A DNA stretch of 64,000 bases from Arthrobacter horti (GCF_030731045.1 NZ_JAVALS010000007.1:104072-168071), one strand, 5' to 3'; shown: positions 9,489 through 19,660, counted from the first letter of the stretch. Numbers and translations are program-made. Notes: generated from the sequence alone by a model not told the origin.

Positions 9489-11396
9489 CTACTCGGCCGC
9501 GTCCTCCAGCACCTCACGCGCCTGGGCGAATTGGGTGGTGTACAGCTCGGCGTAGCGCGCGCCGGCGGCCAGCAGTTCCTCATGCGTGCCGCGTTCCACG
9601 ATCCGCCCGTCCTCCACCACCAGGATCTGGTCCGCGTCGCGGATGGTGGAGAGCCTGTGAGCGATGACGACGGCGGTGCGGCCTTCCAGCGCCGCGGTGA
9701 GGGCTTCCTGCACCGCGGCCTCGTTGCTGGAGTCCAGCGCGGCCGTCGCCTCATCCAGAATGACGACGCGCGGTGCCGCCACCAGAAGCCGCGCGATGGT
9801 CAGCCGCTGCCGTTCGCCGCCGGAAAGCCGGTACCCGCGCTCACCCACCACGGTGTCCAGACCGTCCGGCAAGGAGCGCACCATGTCCTCCAGCCGGGCC
9901 TGCCGCAGCGCCGCCCAGAGCTCGCCGTCGCTCGCCTCCGGCCGCGGCAGCCGCAGGTTGGAGCCGATCGTCTCGTGGAAGAGGTGACCGTCCTGCGTGA
10001 CCATGCCGACCGCGTCGCGCAGGGAAGCGAAGCTCAGCTCCCGCACATCCAGCCCGTCCCCCGCGGCGCTCCCACCGATCCGGACAGCGCCGGAGTCCGT
10101 GTCGTACAGCCGCGCCAGCAGCTGCGCCACCGTGGACTTGCCCGCGCCGGAGGAACCGACCAGGGCCACCGTCTGCCCCGGCTCCGCCCGGAAACTGATG
10201 CCGTGCAGCACCTCTTCCCCACCGCGGGAGTCCAGGACCGCGACGTCCTCCAGCGACGCCAGAGACACCTGATCAGCGGAGGGATAAGAGAAGCGGACGT
10301 CCTGGAACTCCACGGCCAGTGGCCCGGCCGGCAGCGCCGCCGGCTTCGCGGGCTCCTTGATCAGGGGGTCCAGGTCCAGCACCTCGAAGACCCGCTCAAA
10401 GCTCACCAGTGCGCTCATGATCTCCACGCGGGCGTTGCTGAGCCCGGTGAGCGGCACATAGAGGCGCGTGAGCAGCAGAGCCAGCACGACGACGTCGCCG
10501 GCTCCCAGCGTCCCGTGCAGCGCCAGCCAACCGCCGACGCCGTACACGAGCGCGAGTGCCAGCGAGGACACCAGCGTGAGGGTGGTGAGGAAGACGAACT
10601 GGAGCATGGCGGTACGCACGCCGATGTCGCGGACGCGGTGCGCCCGGGTTTCGAACTCGCGGGATTCGTCCGCGGGACGGCCGAACAGCTTGATCAGGGT
10701 GGCGCCCGGCGCGGAGAAGCGTTCGGTCATCTGCGTCCCCATGGAGGCGTTCTGTTCGGCGGCCTCGCGGCGCAGCGCCGCGAGCCGTCCGCCCATGAGA
10801 CGCGCCGGCACCAGGAAGAGGGGAAGCAGCACGACCGCCAGGAGCGTGACCAGCCAGGACTTGTCGATCATCACCACGAGCGTGAGGATCAGAGACACCA
10901 GGTTGCTGACCACGGAGGAGAGCGTCCCGGCGAAGGCCGCCTGGGCGCCCACCACGTCGTTGTTGAGACGGCTGACCAGGGCGCCCGTGCGGGTCCGCGT
11001 GAAGAACGCCACCGGCATCTTCTGCACGTGATCGAACACCGCCGTCCGCAAGTCCAGGATCACACCTTCGCCGATCGTGGCGGAGAACCAGCGCACCACC
11101 AGTCCCACGCCGGCCTCCCCGACGGCGACGACGGCGATCAGCACCGCGAGACGGACCACCAGTCCCGCGTCCTTGCCTCCGACGATGGCGTCCACCACCT
11201 GGCCGGCGAGCAGCGGGGTGGCCACCGCGAGGATGGCGGCGACGATGGAGAGCAGCACGAACGCCACGAGCTTGGCACGGTGCGGGACGGCGAACGTCAG
11301 CACACGGCGGATGGTGGCGCGGGAGAACGGGCGGCGGCCCGCTTTGGCACGGCCGAGATTGTGCAGGGACATCATGGCCACACGGTCCATGCTCAT
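9489..11396 (-). CDS. ABC exporter, fused permease and ATPase
   Basis: A 635-residue half-transporter of the multidrug/lipid type that should act as a dimer. Six membrane helices occupy about residues 30-330. The nucleotide-binding domain follows, with Walker A GSSGAGKST near 412, signature LSGGERQRL, Walker B VVILDEATAALD and the switch histidine in IAHRLST. AAGGAGGA lies eight bases before the ATG. The substrate is unknown and the gene has no obvious operon partner; its upstream neighbour region is long and gene-free. Confidence 0.92.
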   Translation of the reverse strand: MSMDRVAMMSLHNLGRAKAGRRPFSRATIRRVLTFAVPHRAKLVAFVLLSIVAAILAVATPLLAGQVVDAIVGGKDAGLVVRLAVLIAVVAVGEAGVGLVVRWFSATIGEGVILDLRTAVFDHVQKMPVAFFTRTRTGALVSRLNNDVVGAQAAFAGTLSSVVSNLVSLILTLVVMIDKSWLVTLLAVVLLPLFLVPARLMGGRLAALRREAAEQNASMGTQMTERFSAPGATLIKLFGRPADESREFETRAHRVRDIGVRTAMLQFVFLTTLTLVSSLALALVYGVGGWLALHGTLGAGDVVVLALLLTRLYVPLTGLSNARVEIMSALVSFERVFEVLDLDPLIKEPAKPAALPAGPLAVEFQDVRFSYPSADQVSLASLEDVAVLDSRGGEEVLHGISFRAEPGQTVALVGSSGAGKSTVAQLLARLYDTDSGAVRIGGSAAGDGLDVRELSFASLRDAVGMVTQDGHLFHETIGSNLRLPRPEASDGELWAALRQARLEDMVRSLPDGLDTVVGERGYRLSGGERQRLTIARLLVAAPRVVILDEATAALDSSNEAAVQEALTAALEGRTAVVIAHRLSTIRDADQILVVEDGRIVERGTHEELLAAGARYAELYTTQFAQAREVLEDAAE

Positions 11397-12081
11397 GGGA
11401 GTTCCTCCTTGGCGTCCACGCCGTTGGCGCTCCCCGGCGCCGTGCCGTCAGACGCGGCCGGAGGCGCTGGACTCAACAGCACATAGAAGAGCCCGCCGCT
11501 CCGGATTTGGGGGGTATTCGGCGCGGCGGGCTCCGGGCAAAGACTCTAACAGAGCCTTTAAGGCCCACGCAACGGCACTGGTCAGAGGTGGGTTCCCGGG
11601 CAGCGTGGCCGCACGGACCTCATCCGCGGGCTCTCAGCGGGACGTCATATCCGAGGGTGCACTCACGGAAATACGCATCCCCAAGGAAGCTTTATCAAAC
11701 GGTGATCTGATCACGGATGTATTTTCTACAGAATATGGGATAATAGATGCGTATGATCGTGGCGTCTGGGGAGGCGCTCACACATTGGGGGGATGAGCGG
11801 CGGCGGACCGGGGGGTTCGCCACCGCTCAGCCTTTTAACCGGCCGTTCCGGAGGATCGCCACCCCATCGGGGAGCGCGGAAGTCACAGCTGCAGGCCTCT
11901 CATGACCGCTTTGACGGCGATCCGTCAGCAATTCCGCGGGGCACCGGCCCCCGGACAGTCATTTTTGCAGGCCTTGAGGCAATTCTTCCACCTCGGCCGA
12001 TCCGCCTTGGAGTCCATTTGCGGTGCTTCATATCATTACTCCGTTCCTCCGCCCGACGCCGTGCCCCGCGAAAGAAAGCTG
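11397..12081. other. 685-bp gene-free region between the ABC exporter and the aquaporin-type gene
   Basis: I see no convincing gene. It holds an inverted repeat (11489-11499 with 11523-11533, 23-base loop) and an AT-rich patch at 11690-11760 with GATAAT at 11739-11744. A 50-codon reading frame from 11753 has no supporting features. A likely promoter for the channel gene lies at the right end. Confidence 0.5.
12007..12036 (+). promoter_or_regulatory. Candidate promoter of the MIP channel gene
   Basis: TTGGAG (12007-12012) and TATCAT (12031-12036) are separated by 18 bp. The leader to the ATG at 12082 would be about 40 nt. Confidence 0.45.
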
Positions 12082-12864
12082 ATGCCCAGAACTCCGACCT
12101 CCGCTGAGCCCGCCACCGTCGCCGAGTTCAGTGACGAGCCGTCCGTGGCGGTCAAGCTCACCGCTGAGCTGGTGGGAGCCTTCATGATCACCTTCACGGT
12201 GATCGGCACGGCACTGTTCACCGTGGGCTTCGAACGTGGCCAGGGTGCGCTCAACGTGGGGTTCCTGGGGGTCTCCCTGGCCCTCGGGTTCATCGTCACC
12301 GCGGGAATCTACGCGTTCGGCCCGATCTCGGGCGGCCATATGAACCCCGCGGTGACCCTGGGGTTCGCCGCCGCCGGACGCTTCGCCTGGAAGGACGTGC
12401 CGGGCCACATCGCGGCCCAGACCGTGGGTTCCGTCCTGGGCACCACGGCTCTGGCCGGAGTCCTGGCCGGTGGTAAGGAAGGGGCCCTCGCCGAGGCTCA
12501 GCGGAGCGGCTTCGTCTCCAGCGGCTGGGGCGAGTTCTCCCCCGGCGGCTTCGGGATCGGCTCATTCTTCATCATCGAGACCATCGCCACCGCTCTGTAT
12601 CTCACGGTCATCCTGGCGGTCACGGGCAGACGCGGTGCCGGGAAGTTCGCCCCCCTGGCCATCGGCCTGACCCTGGTGGTGATCGCCATGATGGCCATTC
12701 CGGTCACCAACGGTTCTTTCAACCCGGCCCGCTCCGTCGCCACCGCCCTCTTCGGCGGCGGGACCGCGCTGGCGCAGCTCTGGGCATCCATCGTGGCCCC
12801 GGCGACCGGCGCTCTGATCGCCGGTTTCGCCCACAAGACACTCTTCGAACGGGACGCCCGCTAG
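12082..12864 (+). CDS. MIP family channel (aquaporin / glycerol facilitator)
   Basis: A six-helix channel with both half-helix signatures: HMNPAVT near residue 94 and SFNPARS near residue 220. The 260-residue length matches the family. Water versus glycerol selectivity cannot be decided by eye. An upstream in-frame ATG at 11902 would add 60 residues unlike any channel N-terminus, so I start at 12082 (MPRTPTSAEP), although its ribosome site (AAAGAAAG) is weak. The stop overlaps the convergent MoeA-like stop in a shared CTAG at 12861-12864. Confidence 0.85.
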   Translation: MPRTPTSAEPATVAEFSDEPSVAVKLTAELVGAFMITFTVIGTALFTVGFERGQGALNVGFLGVSLALGFIVTAGIYAFGPISGGHMNPAVTLGFAAAGRFAWKDVPGHIAAQTVGSVLGTTALAGVLAGGKEGALAEAQRSGFVSSGWGEFSPGGFGIGSFFIIETIATALYLTVILAVTGRRGAGKFAPLAIGLTLVVIAMMAIPVTNGSFNPARSVATALFGGGTALAQLWASIVAPATGALIAGFAHKTLFERDAR

Positions 12865-14303
12865 GACGACGGCGCCCGCAGGGAGTCCCAGTCCTGTGCT
12901 TCCCAGTCGATGGGGCCGGTTGCCGCGGCGTTCCGCGAGGTCCGCGCCGCTGAGGTGCGGGCGTTCGACGCGCGGCGGGCCGGGCTCTCGGGTGTGGCAG
13001 GCGCACGGGCGCCCTCCGGCGCTCCGTCCCGGTCCACGGTCAGCCAGGGCAGCGGAAGCGCCAGGACGTCGTCGCCCATCCGGAGCCCGTGCGGCGGAAG
13101 CGCCAAGAGGAGCGCGGCATCCGCCCAGTCACGAAGGCTCCCGTCCGTCCCGCAAGGCGAGGCCATTCCGAAGACGCTGCGCCCGGGCACAAGATGCGTC
13201 GGCAACAGCCGCGCCTCGTACGCGCTGCCGAACGGAACGGGGCGTGGAGCCGGCGTGACCCGGCTGCGCAGGGCGTCCAGGAGCGGGCCGCCCAGGACGG
13301 CCAGGGCCGTCAACGCCTCCCCCGGGGTTCCCGGCAGTCCCAGGACGTGTCTCCCATCGGGCAGGGCACTCACCAAGGCGCTCCGTGCCGGCGTGGTGGA
13401 CAGCCCGTCCACCACGGGCTCCGCCCCGAGATCCTCCAGGGCGGCACGCAAAGCATCCTCTTCGCCGTCGCCCGTTCCGCCGATCGTCAGCACGACGTCC
13501 GGGAGCACGGCCGCGCCGTCGGCGTCCTCACTCAGTGCCCGCAGCCAGTCAGCCCGGGTGACACCGATCCTGGACCGGGCGGCCACCCGTGCCCCCATGC
13601 CCCGCAGCAGCGGCTCCAGCACCGGTCCCAGGGCGTCGCGGTCCTCATCGGGTGCGGCAAGGCCCGCGGACTGCAAGTGCCCGGACTGGATGATGTGCAC
13701 CAGCGGACGCGGCAGCACGGGCACCGTGCCCAGTCCGGCCTCCGCCAGCCGTGCCAGCCTGCCCGGGCCGAGCAGGTCCCCGGCCCGGGCCAGGCTCTCC
13801 CCCGCCGACGCCGCCGCACCGGCGACCATGATGTTCTCACCGTTCCGGGGCGCGCCGGGTCGCGCGCCGGCCGAGCGCTCCACGACGGCCAGCCCTTCGG
13901 CGTCGAGCCCGATCCGGACCTCCCCGGACGGCAGCACAGCCTTGGTTCCGGGCGGCACGGCACGGCCTTTGCCGACAAGACCTGCCTGATGGGCGGAGAG
14001 CCTCGCGCCGGGTTCGGCGATGATCCACGGGCCGCTGCCGTTGACGGCCCAGCCGTCGACGGCGGAGCGGGACTCCGCTGGACTGTGAACCGGCGCCGTG
14101 ACCTCCTGGGCCACGCGGAGCCCATGGCTCTCCCCAAGGGCCACATGCACCGGGCTGAGCGGCTCGACGCGCGCGGTGATCGCTGCGTGCGCCTCAATCC
14201 AGTCCGGACGGAGGTGCGTCTCCTCCGGACCCGTGCGAGGCTCAGAACTCGTCAAAGACCCGGGCCGTGGGGACACCGGCAGGGGCCCGTTCACTCCGGT
14301 CAC
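12861..14303 (-). CDS. Divergent MoeA-like molybdopterin molybdotransferase homologue
   Basis: MoeA inserts molybdate into molybdopterin. The order of family motifs is recognisable but altered: SAVDGWAV in place of S-x-MDG-Y/F-A, AVPPGTKAVL for the metal-site loop, RNGENI intact, TIGGTGDGEED where SGGVSxGxxD is expected, and GLPGTPGEAL for LPGNPxSA. A tail of about 60 residues rich in Ala, Arg and Ser follows the normal end. The start is uncertain; GTG at 14303 is supported by a possible -10 TAGGCT at 14351-14356. No other molybdenum-cofactor gene is present. It may be a paralogue with changed activity. Confidence 0.65.
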   Translation of the reverse strand: MTGVNGPLPVSPRPGSLTSSEPRTGPEETHLRPDWIEAHAAITARVEPLSPVHVALGESHGLRVAQEVTAPVHSPAESRSAVDGWAVNGSGPWIIAEPGARLSAHQAGLVGKGRAVPPGTKAVLPSGEVRIGLDAEGLAVVERSAGARPGAPRNGENIMVAGAAASAGESLARAGDLLGPGRLARLAEAGLGTVPVLPRPLVHIIQSGHLQSAGLAAPDEDRDALGPVLEPLLRGMGARVAARSRIGVTRADWLRALSEDADGAAVLPDVVLTIGGTGDGEEDALRAALEDLGAEPVVDGLSTTPARSALVSALPDGRHVLGLPGTPGEALTALAVLGGPLLDALRSRVTPAPRPVPFGSAYEARLLPTHLVPGRSVFGMASPCGTDGSLRDWADAALLLALPPHGLRMGDDVLALPLPWLTVDRDGAPEGARAPATPESPARRASNARTSAARTSRNAAATGPIDWEAQDWDSLRAPSS

Positions 14304-14386
14304 TGCCAACGCGTCCCACCGTCCTGTTCCTGTCCCCGGCCGTTTCCCACAGCCTAGTACCCGGCCGCGGGCATCCCGGGGCGGCG

Positions 14387-14887
14387 TCAGGCGGCGTGTT
14401 CGCCCGGCAGGAACTCGCTCCACTCAGGTGTGGGCCGTTCGAGTTCCCGGATCTGCCACACGGTTCCGACGGGGGGCTGGGGTGAGAACCGCAGCTTCCA
14501 GCCCATCTCCGCCGGCGTGTGATCGCCCTTGGTGTTGTTGCACACCAGGCAGCAGGCCACCAGGTTCTCCCAGCTGTCCTTGCCGCCGCGCGAGCGCGGA
14601 AGGATGTGGTCGATGGTGTGCGCAGGCTTGGCGCAATAGCCGCAGCGATGACCGTCGCGGCGCAGCACCCCGCGGCGGCTCACCGCGGACGCCGCGGCGT
14701 ACCGGGGTCTGATATACCGGTTCAGCAGGATCACGGATGGCCTGGAGAGCACCTGCCGTGGCCCGACGACCGGCTCGCCGCCTTCGGCCACCACACTGGC
14801 CTTTCCGGCCAGCACCAGGACCAGCGCGCGGCGGAAGGTGACCACCGCGAGCGGTTCATATCCAGCATTCAGAACGAGAGTGCGCAT
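14387..14887 (-). CDS. HNH endonuclease
   Basis: The 166-residue protein has a zinc-ribbon-like CGYC, then HTIDHILPRSRGG with the catalytic His-Asp-His core, and CLVCNNTKGD, the typical end of HNH domains. The N-terminus RTLVLNAGYEPL is that of a widespread actinobacterial HNH family. Two start codons lie six bases apart; GAGG is well placed only for the second, so I use 14887. The biological substrate is unknown and there is no phage context. Confidence 0.88.
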   Translation of the reverse strand: MRTLVLNAGYEPLAVVTFRRALVLVLAGKASVVAEGGEPVVGPRQVLSRPSVILLNRYIRPRYAAASAVSRRGVLRRDGHRCGYCAKPAHTIDHILPRSRGGKDSWENLVACCLVCNNTKGDHTPAEMGWKLRFSPQPPVGTVWQIRELERPTPEWSEFLPGEHAA

Positions 14888-15106
14888 GCGCATACCTCTT
14901 CACGGCCGCACCCGTCAGGGGCACGAGGGCCGGCTGCCCCCGGCGTGTCCGGGCTATGGATCGACATAACCAGCCTAAACACGCCCGGGCGCGTGCGCGA
15001 CGGCCTTGACCACATTGCGGACGTGTCGCACCAAGAGTTCACGCCCCGTTGGCGTCGCGGTCCCCTCCCCGGCGCCCCACGGCGAGGAGCAGGAGTCCGG
15101 AAACGA

Positions 15107-15138
15107 CCGAGGGCCCCGTCACCAGACGGGGCCCTCGG
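15107..15138 (-). terminator. Terminator of the C40 peptidase gene
   Basis: A 14-bp perfect GC-rich stem with an ACCA loop lies downstream of the stop at 15167 and is followed leftward by TCGTTTCC. Confidence 0.75.
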
Positions 15139-15166
15139 AAGAGGATCGGAAGAGGTCCTGGAGAAA

Positions 15167-15931
15167 TCAGCCGCCGACGCGGATGAAGACCGGGCCGGAG
15201 CCCAGGAAGGCCGTGGCGACGACCGTGTCGCCACCGAGCCAGCCACCGTGCACGGCCTGGCCGTTGCCGATGTAGACGGCGATGTGCGGAACACCGGCAC
15301 CCGCGTCGTTGTAGTAGATCAGGTCGCCCGGCTGAGCTTCGGCGGCGGAGACCGTACGGCCGAGGGACATGTAGCCGGCGGGCCAGTCGTGGAAGTTGAT
15401 TCCGACGGCGCGCAGAGCATTGGAGACAAGGGCGGTGCAGTCCTGGTGGACGCCCAGCTGAGCCAGAGCGGCTGCGGCGATCGCAGCGCCCTTGCCCGTG
15501 GCGGCGGCCACGTTGACAGCGGCCGGGGCCTGCTGAGTGGAGGCCACGGGGCCGGCGGTCACGGCCGCGTTGCCCTGCGCGTTCACCGTGTTGGACTGGG
15601 CGTCGACCGCCGGAGTCTCAACGACGGGAGCCGGCTCGGACGTCACGGAGGTGCGCACGAAGCTCAGCTTGGCGCTGGAGGAAGCGACGACGGCCTTCGG
15701 AGCGGCCTGCACCTCAAGGGCGGTCGCTGCGGAGGCGTCACGCTGGACGTTGGTCTCCGCGGCGTTCGCGGCGATGCCGCCGGTGAGAACGAGACCCGAA
15801 GCGGCTGCGATGACGGCAGCCTGACGGCCCATGGATCCTGCGTTGGAGGACACGGCCTTGGAGATCTCAAGAAGCGAAGTGGTGGGTGCCTGCTTTGCGC
15901 GATGGCGCGCAGAGGTAGTGCCAAAAGACAA
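15167..15931 (-). CDS. Secreted NlpC/P60 (C40) peptidase under a c-di-AMP riboswitch
   Basis: A putative peptidoglycan hydrolase of 254 residues. A long signal region (about residues 38-62, GRQAAVIAAASGLVLTGG, ending ANAAE) precedes a low-complexity Ala/Thr/Val linker. The catalytic domain starts near 150 with DCTALVSNAL (nucleophile Cys), QPGDLIYY and HIAVYIGNGQAVHGG (His). The usual YxWGG stretch before the cysteine is missing and DCSG is DCTA, so this is a divergent member. The TTG start at 15931 is chosen because GAGAGG sits seven bases upstream, just past the riboswitch. The riboswitch ties its expression to c-di-AMP. Confidence 0.85.
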   Translation of the reverse strand: MSFGTTSARHRAKQAPTTSLLEISKAVSSNAGSMGRQAAVIAAASGLVLTGGIAANAAETNVQRDASAATALEVQAAPKAVVASSSAKLSFVRTSVTSEPAPVVETPAVDAQSNTVNAQGNAAVTAGPVASTQQAPAAVNVAAATGKGAAIAAAALAQLGVHQDCTALVSNALRAVGINFHDWPAGYMSLGRTVSAAEAQPGDLIYYNDAGAGVPHIAVYIGNGQAVHGGWLGGDTVVATAFLGSGPVFIRVGG

Positions 15932-15949
15932 AGGAAAGCCTCTCCCGAT

Positions 15950-16123
15950 GCCTGCGAGGTGAGCTGTCGGGTTCGGATGGGAGCCATCCGGCCGCCGGTC
16001 ACCATACGGTGCGCCACGCGACTTAACCCCAAGGCCTTGTCTCCAAGACCGGAAAGTGGGTCCCCCGCCTCTGCCATGCGAAATTGTTTCGAACGGACCT
16101 TGGCAGATGGCAGAGCTCGGCAA
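15950..16123 (-). promoter_or_regulatory. c-di-AMP riboswitch (ydaO/yuaA type) of the C40 peptidase gene
   Basis: Read leftward, the RNA shows conserved blocks of this class in order: GCCGAGCTCTGCC, GCAGAGGCGGGGGACCCA, GGGGTTAAGTCG, and near the 3' end CCCGACAGCTCACCTCGCAGG. The second copy upstream of the M23 gene has the same blocks, which confirms the call. It ends 18 bases before the TTG start. Confidence 0.88.
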
Positions 16124-16165
16124 TCCCACCAAGGGCTCCTCCCCTTACGGGAAGTCGCGATTTAT

Positions 16166-16194
16166 AAGTTACAGGAGTCGCGGCCCAATGTCAC
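16166..16194 (-). promoter_or_regulatory. Candidate promoter of the C40 peptidase riboswitch transcript
   Basis: On the minus strand GTGACA (16189-16194) and TAACTT (16166-16171) are 17 bp apart, about 40 bp before the riboswitch core. Confidence 0.45.
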
Positions 16195-16257
16195 ATTCAG
16201 GTTACGGAGGGCCGATTGCGACTGAGCGCGAACTCTTGGTTCAGAGCCAGCCGGAGA

Positions 16258-17076
16258 TCAGAGCCAGCCGGCCGGATCGACGACCTGGCCGTTGACCATG
16301 ACCTCGAAGTGGAGGTGGCATCCGGTGGAGGCGCCCGTGGTGCCGCTGAGGGCCACCTGATCGCCGCGCTGGACCGTCTGGCCTTGCTGAACGCTGAACG
16401 AGCTCAGGTGGTTGTACGTGGTCTCCAGACCATTCCCGTGGTCCACCACCACGCGGTTGCCACCGCCGGTGTTGTCCCAGCCGACAAACACGACCTTGCC
16501 CGCGGCGGCGGCCATGACGCTGCTGCCGCACTGGGCCACGAGGTCCTCACCCCGGTGAAAGTCCGAGGGACCGCCGAGCGGGTTGATGCGCCAGCCGAAG
16601 GGGGATGCCTGGGTCAGGGTGGCGAGGGGCCATCCCAGGGTGCCTTTGGCGGCAGCCGGGGTGACCGTGCCGGACTGGGCGATCATGAGTTCCTTGAGGC
16701 GGGCATCCGGGTCCTTGATGGTCGCGGAGGAGGTGCGGCTGAAGGAGATGCGGGCACTGGCGGAGGCAGTGACAGGAGCCTGAGCTGCGGAGGCGCTGAT
16801 GGAGGCAGTGTCCTGCCCCTGATCTTTGACCCCGGCGCCGGCCAGAGGGCCGGATGTCGCCGGGAAGGCGACGGTCAGGGCGAGACCGCCGGCGGCGAGG
16901 GCGAGGCCGCCCTTGTGGATGATCCCGCTCTTGGCGGCGAGGTCGGCCACCTGCTGCAGCGGGCCCTTGCGCTTGGACTTACGGGGGGCGCCGCCGACGA
17001 CGCTTCGGGCCGTTCCCGCGGCGGCGGTCACGGCTTCACTGGCGCGACGGCGGCCGCGTAGCTTCTCGGTGCTCAC
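16258..17076 (-). CDS. M23 family metallopeptidase (LytM-like) under a c-di-AMP riboswitch
   Basis: A secreted or membrane-anchored peptidoglycan endopeptidase of 272 residues. A hydrophobic segment lies near residues 55-80. The catalytic domain occupies about 165-272 with the zinc ligands in FHRGEDL and HLHFEV and the connecting VDHGNGLETTYNHL. The GTG at 17076 is preceded by GAGAGGG eight bases upstream. The gene is transcribed in the same direction as the C40 peptidase downstream, but each has its own riboswitch and probably its own promoter. Confidence 0.9.
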   Translation of the reverse strand: MSTEKLRGRRRASEAVTAAAGTARSVVGGAPRKSKRKGPLQQVADLAAKSGIIHKGGLALAAGGLALTVAFPATSGPLAGAGVKDQGQDTASISASAAQAPVTASASARISFSRTSSATIKDPDARLKELMIAQSGTVTPAAAKGTLGWPLATLTQASPFGWRINPLGGPSDFHRGEDLVAQCGSSVMAAAAGKVVFVGWDNTGGGNRVVVDHGNGLETTYNHLSSFSVQQGQTVQRGDQVALSGTTGASTGCHLHFEVMVNGQVVDPAGWL

Positions 17077-17096
17077 GTGTATTTCCCTCTCATGCC

Positions 17097-17313
17097 GCCT
17101 TCGAAGTTAGCTGTCGGATTCGGGCCAGAGAGTACGCTGCCCGGCTCGCGGAGGCACACGGAAAGCCCAGGGATACGGTCGCAGCCGTGCCGTGGATTCA
17201 CCATTCGCCACCGCGGGCTTCACCCCAAGGCGTCCCGTTCCCGGGCCGCCGTAAGTGGTTCCTCCGCCTCTGCTGTGTGGTTCTTGAACCGGCTTCGCCA
17301 GCAGAGCTCGGCG
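17097..17313 (-). promoter_or_regulatory. c-di-AMP riboswitch of the M23 peptidase gene
   Basis: Leftward reading gives GCCGAGCTCTGC, AGCAGAGGCGGAGGAACCAC, CCTTGGGGTGAAGC, and CCGACAGCTAACTTCGAAGGC before the gene, a close match to the ydaO/yuaA class. It ends 20 bases before the GTG start. Confidence 0.9.
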
Positions 17314-17353
17314 TACGAAACAGGTCACGCTTAGGTGTCAGCGCTAGGACAAA

Positions 17354-17373
17354 ACTATACGTGAAGCGCTTCA
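17354..17373 (-). promoter_or_regulatory. -10 element and 12-bp palindrome upstream of the M23 riboswitch
   Basis: TATAGT (minus strand, 17354-17359) is the likely -10. TGAAGCGCTTCA at 17362-17373 is a perfect palindrome just upstream. It resembles a LacI-family operator and, read as GTGA-N6-TCAA, also a Crp site with one mismatch. No good -35 is visible. Confidence 0.45.
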
Positions 17374-17462
17374 AGAGTAATAAATTCGTTATCTATTGTG
17401 TGGATAAACTCACGCTCCGGGAGTCCCCCGTCGCGAGGCACCCGGCAACCCGGCGGAGGCGC

Positions 17463-18158
17463 TCAGCCCAGCGAGACGAAGACGTGCGAGGCGACGTCGG
17501 ACGGCAGCTCCAACGCGCCGTCGATCCCGGCCACGCGGACCGCGATGTAGTCCCCTGCACGCTCCAGCGCCACCGTGGCGCCGGGGCGGATGCCGCCCTC
17601 GTCCAGCTGCTGCAGGAGCTCGGGCTCCACCTGCGCCGGCTCGGCCAGGCGGCGGACGGTGACCACGGATTCCGGGGTGTATTCGGCCATCGCCTGCACC
17701 AGGGTCATGAGACCGGCCGCGAAGGGCTCTCCCTCCTGGCCGCCGATCTGCTCCAGGCCGGGAATCGGGTTGCCGTAGGGGGAATCCGTGGGACGGCCGA
17801 GCAGATCGAAGATGCGCCGCTCCACACGTTCGCTCATGACGTGCTCCCAGCGGCAGGCCTCATCATGCACGAAGGCCCAGTCGAGGCCGATCACGTCGGC
17901 GAGGAGGCGCTCGGCGAGCCGGTGCTTCCTCATGACTTCCACGGCGCGCCGGCGGCCGTGCGTGGTGAGCTCAAGATGGCGGTCCCCGGTGACGATCACC
18001 AGACCGTCACGCTCCATCCGGCCGATGGTCTGGGAGACGGTGGGGCCGGAATGGTGCAGGCGCTCGGCGATCCTCGCCCGCAACGGGACGATCTTCTCCT
18101 CTTCAAGCTCCAGGATGGTCCGCAGGTACATCTCCGTGGTGTCGATCAGATCCGTCAT
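17463..18158 (-). CDS. DtxR family metal-dependent transcriptional regulator
   Basis: The 231-residue length and layout match iron or manganese sensors of the DtxR/IdeR/MntR family. A winged helix at about 1-70 contains HHSGPTVSQTIGRMERDGL as recognition region. The dimerisation and metal domain contains HRLAERLLADVIGLDW and HDEACRWEHVMSERVE. A C-terminal SH3-like domain follows from about 150. Whether it senses Fe or Mn is not decided. AGGA lies close to the ATG. A possible -10 TAGAAT at 18307-18312 would leave a leader of about 140 nt. Confidence 0.9.
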   Translation of the reverse strand: MTDLIDTTEMYLRTILELEEEKIVPLRARIAERLHHSGPTVSQTIGRMERDGLVIVTGDRHLELTTHGRRRAVEVMRKHRLAERLLADVIGLDWAFVHDEACRWEHVMSERVERRIFDLLGRPTDSPYGNPIPGLEQIGGQEGEPFAAGLMTLVQAMAEYTPESVVTVRRLAEPAQVEPELLQQLDEGGIRPGATVALERAGDYIAVRVAGIDGALELPSDVASHVFVSLG

Positions 18159-19613
<1,455 letters not shown>

Positions 19614-19620
19614 GCGCACA

Positions 19621-19660
19621 AAGGCTGAGGGCCCGGGATTCCCCGGGCCCTCAGCCTTTT
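19621..19660. terminator. Bidirectional terminator between serC and the DUF3027 gene
   Basis: A 17-bp perfect stem (19621-19637 with 19642-19658) is followed by TTTT on the plus strand and has AA at its other foot. Confidence 0.85.

Noticed and set aside
9384..11486. A 700-codon open frame on the plus strand
   Set aside because: It is the antisense frame of the ABC exporter gene and has a low-complexity Arg/His/Gln composition.
11489..11533. Inverted repeat with a 23-base loop upstream of the ABC exporter gene
   Set aside because: The long loop and lack of a T-run make it a poor terminator; recorded only as part of the gene-free region.
11753..11902. A 50-codon reading frame after a GATAAT element
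   Set aside because: No ribosome site, no family features and Arg-rich composition; the element may simply belong to an upstream promoter.
12861..12864. Overlap of two genes at their stops
   Set aside because: Convergent stops sharing CTAG are a normal compact arrangement, not a sign of a frameshift.
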